NCBI GenBank assembly: GCA_036583965.1
Contig: JAZBQD010000015.1
Span: 21,791,310 to 21,855,309, forward strand
Length of the DNA stretch: 64,000 nucleotides
Direction: 5' to 3'
From: Prunella strophiata
Lineage: Eukaryota > Chordata > Aves > Passeriformes > Prunellidae
The translations under genes and the position numbers were made by a program. Below the pieces are notes generated by a model. It was given only the letters and a program-made list of their open reading frames with translations, was not told the origin of the DNA and searched no databases. Positions 59,001-64,000 of this stretch are shown here, piece by piece (position 1 is the stretch's first letter; each line of letters starts with the position of its first letter).

Positions 59001-60188
59001 AGCTCTAAGCAAGAGAGACTAAGAATCCACTAATCTCAAGATACCTGGTAGTTTTATGGCACTCTCCTGAGATACAGAACATCAAACACAACGATAGAAT
59101 TTGAGCCTGCAGTCTTCACCTTAATTCTAAATTATTGATTGTAAGAGGTACATCCTATGCTCTCATGATGACTGTCTCTCACAGTTTCTTGAAAAGACAT
59201 TGTCCAAAATTTTTATTCTGGCTAAAATCAGTTTAGCAGCTTTAATTTGAATCCATTCACTTTCATCTGAATCTGTACACTGCTGTGTGACAAAAACTTG
59301 AATTTTTAGCATGTACATTTTCCACAAGTAATTAAAGATAGCAATAAATAATTTCTTTAAAATAAGGTGGATACAGAAATAAATTTGGCATATCCCTCTA
59401 ATGTAAATTACTGTTAATTACTAGAAAACAAGTTAAAACAGACTAAGAAAATACTGATCACAAAAATCAAAATTATAGTGAAATAGTTTGTTATTATAAA
59501 CTATACAGCCAATTACTCAAAACTGAAAAAAGTCAAACTTTTAAAGAGAGGAATGAGAGCATAAGCAAGACTTCTGAAACCATTCTTTGAAAGGCTGCAA
59601 ACCCTTATATCTCCACCAGCAGTTAGAAAGAGCTTTTCAGAATGTCAGGTTATTTCACAGTTTTCTAGTATGGGGCTTATTGCACCTTTCTGTACCTTTT
59701 AGTACTGTTGCTAGCTGGACACATTAGTAAAGTATCTCAATTCACTTCATTTGAGATGATAAAGTTATTGATTTCGTTGTTTTTAATTGTTGAACTTAAA
59801 ATACCAATAAAATTCAAATGTTATTTCATGTAGTTACAGTGTATCTCTGCAGAATTGTGTATAAAATTCAGCTGGATGTATTTCAGAAAGATTTGTAAGA
59901 ACTTCACTTAAAGAAGAAAAATAATTACAACTTCACCTTTCTAGACACTTTCTGATTATTGTCATTAATTATGTACTCACATCAGTTCTTTATGAGCCCA
60001 AGAGAAAGGGTAAGTGATGTTAAACACTTTTTGGGAGTATGAAAGAGAAAAGAAAGATAACATACTGCTGCAAGTCTTCTGGTCAGCATTCAGAATATAT
60101 CCTTGTTTACATCTGCATGAGTAGGAGCCAGGGGTGTTTATGCAGAAGTGATCACAGTGATGCTCAACTATACTGCACATATGAGGCA
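20175..60188 (-). CDS. MATN2: Matrilin-2, partial (EGF array, VWA2, coiled coil); 5' part outside the window
   Basis: Matrilin-2 is a secreted, oligomeric adaptor protein of filamentous extracellular matrix. It joins collagens, fibronectin and other matrilins. The family layout is signal peptide, VWA1, EGF repeats, VWA2, a unique segment and an oligomerising coiled coil. This window holds everything from the first EGF exon (60188) to the stop codon (20177-20175), spread over 40 kb. There are 19 EGF-like exons, two VWA2 exons, one unique-segment exon and two coiled-coil exons, each listed separately. All EGF exons are phase 1-1, so any can be skipped or duplicated without changing frame. Human matrilin-2 has 10 EGF repeats. 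Three lesions are visible: EGF5 donor, EGF19 frameshift and a VWA2 one-base frameshift. VWA1 is expected beyond 64000. One exon between VWA2 and the unique segment was not found. Confidence 0.93.
20228..23111 (-). other. MATN2: U12-type AT-AC intron in the MATN2 coiled coil
   Basis: The minus-strand donor is ATATCCTTT at 23111-23103, a perfect U12 5' splice site. The branch site TTCCTTAAC is at 20246-20238, about 10 nt before the terminal AC at 20229-20228. The flanking exons join in frame as ...[13 protein letters not shown]... An AT-AC intron at this point is a known matrilin trait, first described in matrilin-1 (cartilage matrix protein). It is removed by the minor spliceosome. No other gene was seen in its 2.9 kb. 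Confidence 0.93.
23112..23208 (-). CDS. MATN2: MATN2 exon: CxC motif and start of coiled coil
   Basis: 97 nt starting in phase 0 after TTTTTCAG. It encodes [20 protein letters not shown] and then [12 protein letters not shown]. The CKC pair just before the coiled coil forms the interchain disulfides of matrilin oligomers. SEVRKLTQR begins the heptads. It ends one base into a leucine codon at the U12 donor ATATCCTT. Confidence 0.93.
23209..25899 (-). other. MATN2: MATN2 intron
   Basis: No further exon was recognised. Open frames on both strands (for example near 24.5 and 24.8 kb) show no matrilin similarity. Confidence 0.45.
25900..25983 (-). CDS. MATN2: MATN2 candidate exon: unique segment
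   Basis: 84 nt, open in phase 0 at both ends, encoding [20 protein letters not shown] and then QAPPNKLP. It follows a good acceptor (TCTCCTTCCAG). The HRYLF-like start and Ser/Asp-rich character fit the poorly conserved matrilin-2 segment between VWA2 and the coiled coil, part of which is alternatively spliced in mammals. The donor, CCT followed by GTGTTT, is weak, so either the 3' limit is uncertain or the exon is used optionally. It would join in frame to [10 protein letters not shown]. Confidence 0.5.
25984..28126 (-). other. MATN2: MATN2 intron, probably hiding an unrecognised exon
   Basis: The VWA2 exon ends in phase 1 and the next recognised exon starts in phase 0. At least one exon starting with two bases of a split codon should therefore lie here. 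I could not identify it. A 2-copy repeat of about 33 bp (GGGGTTTGCT...GTGAGAGTTATT) is visible near 26.94-27.01 kb, and A-rich tracts near 27.28 kb. Confidence 0.4.
28127..28279 (-). CDS. MATN2: MATN2 exon: second half of VWA2
   Basis: 153 nt, phase 1-1, with acceptor AATCCAG and donor GTAACA. It encodes [20 protein letters not shown], then [20 protein letters not shown] and [10 protein letters not shown]. This is the last beta strand and helix of the VWA fold, including the closing cysteine (QIC) that pairs with the first cysteine of the domain. The exon is intact and very close to mammalian matrilin-2. Confidence 0.95.
28280..30808 (-). other. MATN2: MATN2 intron inside VWA2
   Basis: 2.5 kb without a recognised exon. 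A 21-22 bp tandem duplicate (GTGARCACAAAGATCTGATG) lies near 30612-30655. Confidence 0.45.
30809..31223 (-). CDS. MATN2: MATN2 exon: first half of VWA2, with a one-base frameshift
   Basis: The exon starts [20 protein letters not shown]. The DGSKS (DxSxS) metal-binding MIDAS motif is present. It continues through [20 protein letters not shown], then [15 protein letters not shown], and reaches MTGLAL. There the frame breaks: the homologous continuation [20 protein letters not shown] is in the next frame, offset by one extra base near 30951. In the first frame a TGA follows at 30939-30937. The exon is 415 nt between good splice sites, with phase 1 on both sides, whereas 414 would be required. 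The second part ([20 protein letters not shown]) is well conserved. It is either a recent disabling insertion or an assembly base error. Confidence 0.9.
31224..33123 (-). other. MATN2: MATN2 intron between the EGF array and VWA2
   Basis: No exon was recognised. It contains the CR1-like tail listed separately near 32.93-33.06 kb. Confidence 0.5.
32930..33062 (+). mobile_element. CR1-like LINE 3' end fragment
   Basis: Contains GACACCTGGTCTAGTAGAAG, GTGTCCTTGCCATCAGCAGG, AGTGATCTTTAATAAGGTTC and CCATTCTATGATTGTATAA. This is the terminal part of a bird CR1 in plus orientation, antisense to MATN2, ending about 60 bp from EGF exon 19. Confidence 0.8.
33124..33248 (-). pseudogene. MATN2: MATN2 EGF19 exon, frameshifted (decayed or misread)
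   Basis: Splice sites are good (CCTAG acceptor, GTAAGT donor), but the exon is 125 nt instead of 123. It starts [19 protein letters not shown] and then hits TGA at 33189-33187. One extra base before [19 protein letters not shown] restores the matrilin frame, and another extra base sits at the donor (GCAGGAA before GTAAGT). All six cysteines would be present across the two frames. Skipping it leaves the transcript in frame, because the flanking exons are both phase 1. Confidence 0.85.
33415..33537 (-). CDS. MATN2: MATN2 EGF18 exon
   Basis: 123 nt, phase 1-1, intact. It reads [20 protein letters not shown] and then [20 protein letters not shown], with six cysteines. The LRQDGKTC end is shared with EGF12, suggesting the two derive from the same duplicated unit. 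Confidence 0.93.
33673..33795 (-). CDS. MATN2: MATN2 EGF17 exon
   Basis: 123 nt, phase 1-1, intact. It reads [20 protein letters not shown] and then [20 protein letters not shown]. The Asn of the hydroxylation consensus C-x-[DN]-x4-[FY]-x-C-x-C is replaced by Pro ([12 protein letters not shown]), unlike most neighbours. Confidence 0.93.
33999..34121 (-). CDS. MATN2: MATN2 EGF16 exon
   Basis: 123 nt, phase 1-1, intact. It reads [20 protein letters not shown] and then [20 protein letters not shown]. The NSVDHGCE block groups it with EGF15 and EGF11. Asp replaces the usual Gly after the fifth cysteine (CHEDF). Confidence 0.93.
34290..34412 (-). CDS. MATN2: MATN2 EGF15 exon
   Basis: 123 nt, phase 1-1, intact. 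It reads [20 protein letters not shown] and then [20 protein letters not shown]. Lys replaces the usual Gly in CHEKF. It is most like EGF16 and EGF11. Confidence 0.93.
34506..34628 (-). CDS. MATN2: MATN2 EGF14 exon
   Basis: 123 nt, phase 1-1, intact. It reads [20 protein letters not shown] and then [20 protein letters not shown]. It is very similar to EGF13, whose exon starts 211 bp away. Confidence 0.94.
34717..34839 (-). CDS. MATN2: MATN2 EGF13 exon
   Basis: 123 nt, phase 1-1, intact. It reads [20 protein letters not shown] and then [20 protein letters not shown]. The hydroxylation-site Asn is Ser here ([12 protein letters not shown]). A 3-kb intron separates it from EGF12. Confidence 0.94.
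34840..37875 (-). other. MATN2: MATN2 intron between EGF12 and EGF13
   Basis: The only long intron inside the repeated EGF 8-19 block. No EGF remnant was recognised in it. A (CA)n microsatellite lies near 36370-36400 and an A17 run near 37294-37310. Confidence 0.5.
37876..37998 (-). CDS. MATN2: MATN2 EGF12 exon
   Basis: 123 nt, phase 1-1, intact. It reads [20 protein letters not shown] and then [20 protein letters not shown]. It shares KSVSHGCEH with EGF9 and VLRQDGKTC with EGF18. Confidence 0.94.
38211..38333 (-). CDS. MATN2: MATN2 EGF11 exon
   Basis: 123 nt, phase 1-1, intact. It reads [20 protein letters not shown] and then [20 protein letters not shown]. Its exon start is 211 bp from that of EGF10. 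The NSVDHGCE motif groups it with EGF15 and EGF16. Confidence 0.94.
38422..38544 (-). CDS. MATN2: MATN2 EGF10 exon
   Basis: 123 nt, phase 1-1, intact. It reads [20 protein letters not shown] and then [20 protein letters not shown]. All six cysteines and the Asn hydroxylation consensus are present. Confidence 0.94.
38981..39103 (-). CDS. MATN2: MATN2 EGF9 exon
   Basis: 123 nt, phase 1-1, intact. It reads [20 protein letters not shown] and then [20 protein letters not shown]. Confidence 0.94.
39270..39392 (-). CDS. MATN2: MATN2 EGF8 exon, first unit of the expanded block
   Basis: 123 nt, phase 1-1, intact. It reads [20 protein letters not shown] and then [20 protein letters not shown]. From here on, all units share the KxxCKSVxHGCEH...LREDGKTC consensus, in contrast to the more divergent EGF 1-7. 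Confidence 0.94.
40257..40379 (-). CDS. MATN2: MATN2 EGF7 exon
   Basis: 123 nt, phase 1-1, intact. It reads [20 protein letters not shown] and then [20 protein letters not shown]. Human EGF7, as I recall it, also has VDYC and LSDHGCE, so this is likely the one-to-one orthologue. Confidence 0.94.
41024..41061 (+). repeat. Poly(T) tract, 38 bp
   Basis: An uninterrupted run of T preceded by CACACAC. On the MATN2 sense strand it is a poly(A) run, possibly the tail of an old retroposed insertion, though no body was recognised. Confidence 0.95.
41393..41550 (-). mobile_element. CR1-like LINE fragment, reverse orientation
   Basis: Begins CATAGAATCATAGAATATCC and continues GGCCTTGCACAGGACAGCCC, TGCCTGAGAATGTTGTCCAA and ATGCTTCTTGAACTCTG. 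This is the familiar reversed 3' end of avian CR1-type elements. It is divergent and 5'-truncated. Confidence 0.75.
42572..42694 (-). CDS. MATN2: MATN2 EGF6 exon
   Basis: 123 nt, phase 1-1, intact. It reads [20 protein letters not shown] and then [20 protein letters not shown]. The [10 protein letters not shown] and [10 protein letters not shown] features are characteristic of matrilin-2 EGF6, so orthology with the human repeat is clear. Confidence 0.95.
42695..45033 (-). other. MATN2: MATN2 intron
   Basis: No exon or clear transposon was recognised. It contains scattered A-rich tracts (for example near 44.2 kb). Confidence 0.5.
45034..45156 (-). CDS. MATN2: MATN2 EGF5 exon with a lost donor splice site
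   Basis: The frame is open for exactly 123 nt after a good acceptor (CTCCACAG). It encodes [20 protein letters not shown] and then [20 protein letters not shown], with all six cysteines. The donor that should be GTGAGT reads ATGAGT (45033-45028), a G-to-A change at intron position +1. A GT nine bases into the expected intron would also keep phase 1 but is weak (GTGTCT). The usual Gly after Cys5 is Arg (CHPRY), suggesting relaxed constraint. It matches the position of human EGF5. It is probably skipped or alternatively spliced. Confidence 0.8.
45157..46587 (-). other. MATN2: MATN2 intron
   Basis: 1.4 kb between EGF4 and EGF5, with no other feature recognised. Confidence 0.5.
46588..46710 (-). 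CDS. MATN2: MATN2 EGF4 exon
   Basis: 123 nt, phase 1-1, intact. It reads [20 protein letters not shown] and then [20 protein letters not shown]. The LNPDKKTC end is typical of matrilin-2 EGF3 and EGF4. Confidence 0.95.
46711..50889 (-). other. MATN2: MATN2 intron
   Basis: 4.2 kb between EGF3 and EGF4. It contains the tandem duplication at 48.1-48.6 kb, listed separately. No exon was recognised. Confidence 0.5.
48107..48592 (-). repeat. Recent 221-bp tandem duplication of a retroelement-like fragment
   Basis: A unit of about 221 bp at 48107-48327 is repeated, apparently without differences, at 48374-48592. An extra 46-bp copy of its left end (48328-48373) lies between them. On the minus strand both copies have an open frame with a [18 protein letters not shown] stretch, which distantly resembles the DGS...Y..LN region of retroviral or gypsy-type reverse transcriptases. 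This is a short, broken fragment. The family assignment is tentative. Confidence 0.7.
50890..51012 (-). CDS. MATN2: MATN2 EGF3 exon
   Basis: 123 nt, phase 1-1, intact. It reads [20 protein letters not shown] and then [20 protein letters not shown]. All six cysteines and the hydroxylation consensus are present. Confidence 0.95.
51013..56623 (-). other. MATN2: MATN2 intron, 5.6 kb
   Basis: Largest intron in the window. Only the CR1-like fragment near 52.57 kb was recognised. A CAGCA/GCCAG-rich stretch near 53.27-53.46 kb was not assigned. Confidence 0.5.
52568..52812 (-). mobile_element. CR1-like LINE fragment, reverse orientation
   Basis: Contains GGAAGAGACACACAATGACC, TTTAGTCCAACTTCTTGACC, GGAGCATCCACCTCCTGCAG, TTCCACTGTAAGGTCATCC, AATGTCCAGTCTAAACCTCC and TCCCTGGGAGAAGAG. 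This is the reversed 3' region of a CR1-type element. It lies in the same orientation as MATN2. Confidence 0.75.
56624..56746 (-). CDS. MATN2: MATN2 EGF2 exon
   Basis: 123 nt, phase 1-1, intact. It reads [20 protein letters not shown] and then [20 protein letters not shown]. The acceptor (GTTGTAG) and donor (GTGAGT) are clear. DLCA and PGS match matrilin-2 EGF2. Confidence 0.95.
56747..60065 (-). other. MATN2: MATN2 intron, 3.3 kb
   Basis: AT-rich, with several short poly(A) or poly(T) runs (near 57.04 and 57.94 kb). No exon or transposon was recognised. Confidence 0.5.
60066..60188 (-). CDS. MATN2: MATN2 EGF1 exon (first EGF repeat)
   Basis: 123 nt, phase 1-1, intact. It reads [20 protein letters not shown] and then [28 protein letters not shown] and [10 protein letters not shown] are the matrilin-2 EGF1 signature, so this is taken as the first repeat after VWA1. 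The upstream exon carrying the end of VWA1 is not in the window. Confidence 0.95.
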
Positions 60189-63100
60189 CTGAAAGAAAAA
60201 AGGAAAACATTATTAGCTGCTGGGCCTAATCACTTGTGGTCACAATTGAAAAAAAAACTGGTGTAGAAAATTTTAGTGAAGTAACTTAGAAATTTCAAAT
60301 TAAGTGTTGCTAGTAAAGACAAAAATGAGAGCTTAAGATAATAAAAATACACAAGGGAGTATCTGAAAAAACGAATCATTTGGTGATCCTATGAAGACAA
60401 TGAAACAAACATATTATAATCAACTTTAGAAAATAAGTGAAATTTCAGTGTAAGCTGATTTAGAGGACATTCAATTTCTTGCATGAAGAAAATCACCACA
60501 CAGCACCCCACAATAAAGAAGAATGACTAAAAAACAACTTAATGAAGAGACTGTTTTGCTTGCTTAGTTATTAATGTTGAGGAACGTGCAAATAATACAT
60601 GATGACACTGAGGATATGTATCTCCAAGATTCATTATGCAGGAGCTGAGTTGAGCTACGCTCCAGACTGTAAATCTTGCTGAGTCTATTTTTGTTCTGTT
60701 TGTATTTTATGTCTCTAATAGCAAGGATTAAAATGCAGCAGACAGACAATAAAAGAGAAAAAGAATGGAGGCCCATTCAGTCAAATTCACTGTTGAACTA
60801 TTTTTCTCCAGAGCACTATTAGGGGATTAAGAAATCTTGATGTTTTCTTTCCAGTGCAGCATTGCTTGTATGTAATCTCCATAATACATAGGTGAATTAC
60901 TTCTCAGAGAACTTTGTGTGGAAAATTATCTATTTTGCTCAACAGCAATTAGGGATTGATGTGTTCCTTAACACGCTAGGTCGACAAAGCTCAAAATTTC
61001 TGGAATAGGTATTAACAGCAATCTTCTAGAAGCCACAACAGAAGCCTGCTAATTAACTTAGGTGTGGTAGGTGTGGTACTCGTGGAAAAAACCCACATGT
61101 GATTTTAAGATACATACTATGTATCTGCTCTTTGGCATAGTTACAAGAGTTAAGTATTTATTGCCAACACACAAACCACCACAATTCCCTATTCTCTTAA
61201 TCAGCTTCTTGGATGTCACAATTTTTTCCCATAATAAATCTTCTCAAGTATTTTTATTTAGGTGAACACAGACCTACTTTGACTCCTTGTCTTGTCATCT
61301 TTCTGTAATTCTGAAAATGAAAGCATTCAATGACAGGAGTCCAGTAACTCACGTTCCTTCTGAGAGTACTTTGTTACTGTCTGTTACCAATCTTCCCATC
61401 TACCACACAAGTACAGTGTTCATACTCTGAAGTGTTTCTGTTGCCCCCACTTCAAAGCAGTGATACTCTGGTCATTAGTCTGATTTCTGTGGTGGAGTCT
61501 GCTGTCTGAATTATTTCTGCAACTTCATCTGTCACAGGAGGTGTTTGGTGACCACAGGAAGGTAACAGAAAGGGTGATCTCATAGTTAAGGAATCTGAGC
61601 ATGAGCCTTGTTGTGAATTAGATCTTATCTCTATATCACAGGGTCCTTATTTGTTTTTGGGTAAGACAGTAATATCAGTATCTTCAAGGAAACATCAGCC
61701 TCCACACTGTAACTGTTCAGATAGAGACACATGAATCTGGATTTGCAAGAATGCAAGTGATGGCTGTAGAGCTGTGAATAACATGTTGTATTGGTCCAAA
61801 AATGTTACATGCCTGAAAATCACACCAGGGATTGCACTGAGTCAAATATTTAAAGTTAGCGGGCATATTTGACAAACAACCCTGCTTCTGGGATGACACC
61901 ACTATTTACTTTACAGGGATATAATAAAGACTTCTGTCTTTCTCACACTTCATCTAATCTCCATCTCCTTTCCTGGATTCTGTTCCCATTTCCATTGACA
62001 TTTTTCTGAGTTTTCAACTCTTGTCTTATTCTTCATGCCTCTGATCCCCCAGGATACTCCTGCTTCTATTTCACCTTGCTAACTAGTAATAAAAAGGGGT
62101 CCTGGCTACAACTGGTGCTTCTGACATCCCCAAACCTTTAACAGTCAGGGGCAGCAACTGTAGGGAGCCTCTGACTTAACAGAATGAAGCACATCCAGTT
62201 TACAGGGATTCTTCTGAGAATATAGGCCCTGGGTACTTGGTAGTCTCCCCCATCCAGTAGTAAGTAGTGGTTAATTTGGCTTACTTTTTGTTTTCCCCAC
62301 AGAGCTTCACCATTTGGCCATGGTTTTCTCTCGTGATCACAGGAACCATGAAGACACATTCCCACAGACATAAGGGTGATTCAGACACAAGGACAGCTCA
62401 GGGGCCAAGGTCTTTTCCCACAGCACAGAGCCCAGCAGACAGCATTCCAGAAGACCTGACCAGAGGGTGCCTTCAATTGCTTTAGCAAAGAAACAAGGTG
62501 TCCAGATGTTCCACTCAGCTACAATGATACTGCCTCTGGGTCCACACCTGGGAGGACTTAAACTAACTACATTTCCTGGAAGATTGTAGGTGCTCTAGGA
62601 AGCAGAAGCTATGATTACTCTCTTGAAATTCATTAAGCTCAATGCAGCTTCACAATCAAGAGCAAATAAAATGTTATGGATCCCATTTGCAATTTAGTAC
62701 CTTATGTTGAAATCCATATGAATCTAACAGCTTAAACTCTCTGTTGAACCTGGGTCTGAGTTTTTAAACACAACTTAGGATCTCACTTTGAATTTTCAGC
62801 ACAGCAAATCCTGTGGAGGCATTCCCTGGGAGCAGGAGGCAATTGCTGTCCTTGTCACCTCCACAGTCCTCCATCAGCAGTGGGGGGGGTGGCTTTACTG
62901 AGGAACACATAAGTTTGATTAAAAGTGAGCTAAAAAACTCCAATAAATTTATTGGACATTGCCCAGTAAGGAAAAAACCCCAACCAAGTAAATGGTATTT
63001 GTGCTGGATTTGTTTCTAAGACACAATCTAAAAATCAGCATTTGCTGTGCATTCCATTTAAACTCTGAATCCATGATTAGTTTACTCTTTCTTGGTTTTT

Positions 63101-64000
63101 AAATATATCCTGCTATGCTAGCTAATAATACAGCAAGGAAGAAATGGGAAAAAAATCTATTATCTGATGAATGTCTGTGTTGGTGTTTTGTGCTGAGACA
63201 GTTCAGCTGCTCTTTGAAACAATTTTGGAAAAGATCAAGTAAGGAAAATTCTCCAGACTATCCTTACAAAAAGCTGCAGTTCTTTTCTGGCAAAAGCATC
63301 CCTAGACATGAGTGACCATTTAATCTTACCGTGCATTCTTTTTCTGGATTCTAGTGAAAATACATCAGCTTAATGCCAAATTTGTATGAAATACTTTTAT
63401 ATTTATCTCAGGAATAAATAAAAAGTCTACTAAGAACACAGATTAAAATAAAATTAATTACAAATGCCATGATATTTACAAAAGGTAATTCCTTATTAGG
63501 GAATTACAGATGGAAGTGATATCTCTGTTGTAAGTTAATGTCTATTAAAATTTTTACTTTATTGTATCAATGAATAATATCACTGTAACAGCTTTTTCTA
63601 ACTTCCTGTATTTAAAACAGATGGAATACAAAACCTATTAAGTCTGTGTTTCACTTCTAGTCACAAGGCATATGCAGAAATTATTCTTTGCATAGAATTA
63701 GTATGTAAGCTTTGGAAAAAGAATCCATAGACTCTCAAAACTATTTAAATAACTGAAAGACTGTTGAGCAGTTTAAAGTTACACTAAGGAAGATCACACT
63801 TAAAATGAAGAGATGAAAAAGCTTATCTAATATTCAAATAGCAGAGATAAATTTATTGCTATTATGCAATAAAATGGAAAATCATGATATGTGTGTTTGT
63901 CTAACTGCTTATGACCACGAGCAATTAAATCACATTTTATGGTACTTAACAGTAGCATGAGTTTTCCCCACATGTGTGACTGCTGTTCTGGATGTTGTTT
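60189..64000 (-). other. MATN2: MATN2 intron upstream of EGF1, running off the window
   Basis: No VWA1-like exon or other coding sequence was recognised on either strand. The first VWA domain must therefore lie beyond the right edge. No clear repeat was seen apart from short A/T runs. Confidence 0.55.

Noticed and set aside
60189..64000. VWA1 exon of matrilin-2
   Set aside because: No VWA-like frame on the minus strand. The open frames at 61.7 and 62.1-62.4 kb lack the DxSxS motif and any matrilin similarity.

Overview
This is a vertebrate nuclear window, most likely avian and possibly passerine. It has intron-rich genes with canonical GT-AG splice sites, a CpG-island housekeeping promoter, and several fragments that look like CR1 LINEs, the dominant bird retroposon. 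Two real genes are present, on opposite strands and pointing at each other: RPL30 (+) and the 3' two thirds or so of MATN2, matrilin-2 (-). The same pair are neighbours on human chromosome 8q22, so this looks like conserved synteny.

Layout. 1-1.47 kb: AT-rich, no gene seen. 1.47-5.45 kb: two abutting GC-rich minisatellites, about 95 copies of a 22-bp unit followed by about 104 copies of an 18-bp unit. They create very long but meaningless open frames on both strands. 5.45-13.5 kb: no gene recognised, only simple repeats. 13.5-14.08 kb: a CR1-like tail. 14.1-15.1 kb: CpG island with the RPL30 promoter. 14.65-18.37 kb: RPL30 in five exons, coding for a complete 115-aa protein. 18.4-19.9 kb: short convergent intergenic gap. 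19.9-60.2 kb: MATN2 on the minus strand. 60.2-64 kb: upstream intron of MATN2, with no exon seen. The first von Willebrand A domain and the signal peptide must lie beyond the right edge.

MATN2 in transcription order: 19 EGF-like exons (60.2 to 33.1 kb), nearly all exactly 123 nt and phase 1-1, then two exons of the second von Willebrand A (VWA) domain, an 84-nt unique-segment exon, and two exons of a C-terminal coiled coil. The last two are separated by a U12-type AT-AC intron, an intron class known from the matrilin family. Human matrilin-2 has 10 EGF repeats. EGF 1-7 here look one-to-one with human EGF 1-7, while the position of human EGF 8-10 holds 12 tandem copies.

The most notable irregularities are in MATN2. 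EGF5 has a mutated donor (GT to AT). EGF19 is 125 nt with an in-frame stop. The first exon of VWA2 is 415 nt instead of a multiple of three and carries a one-base frameshift. These are either real decay and exon loss or base errors in the assembly. The exon between VWA2 and the unique segment could not be located.
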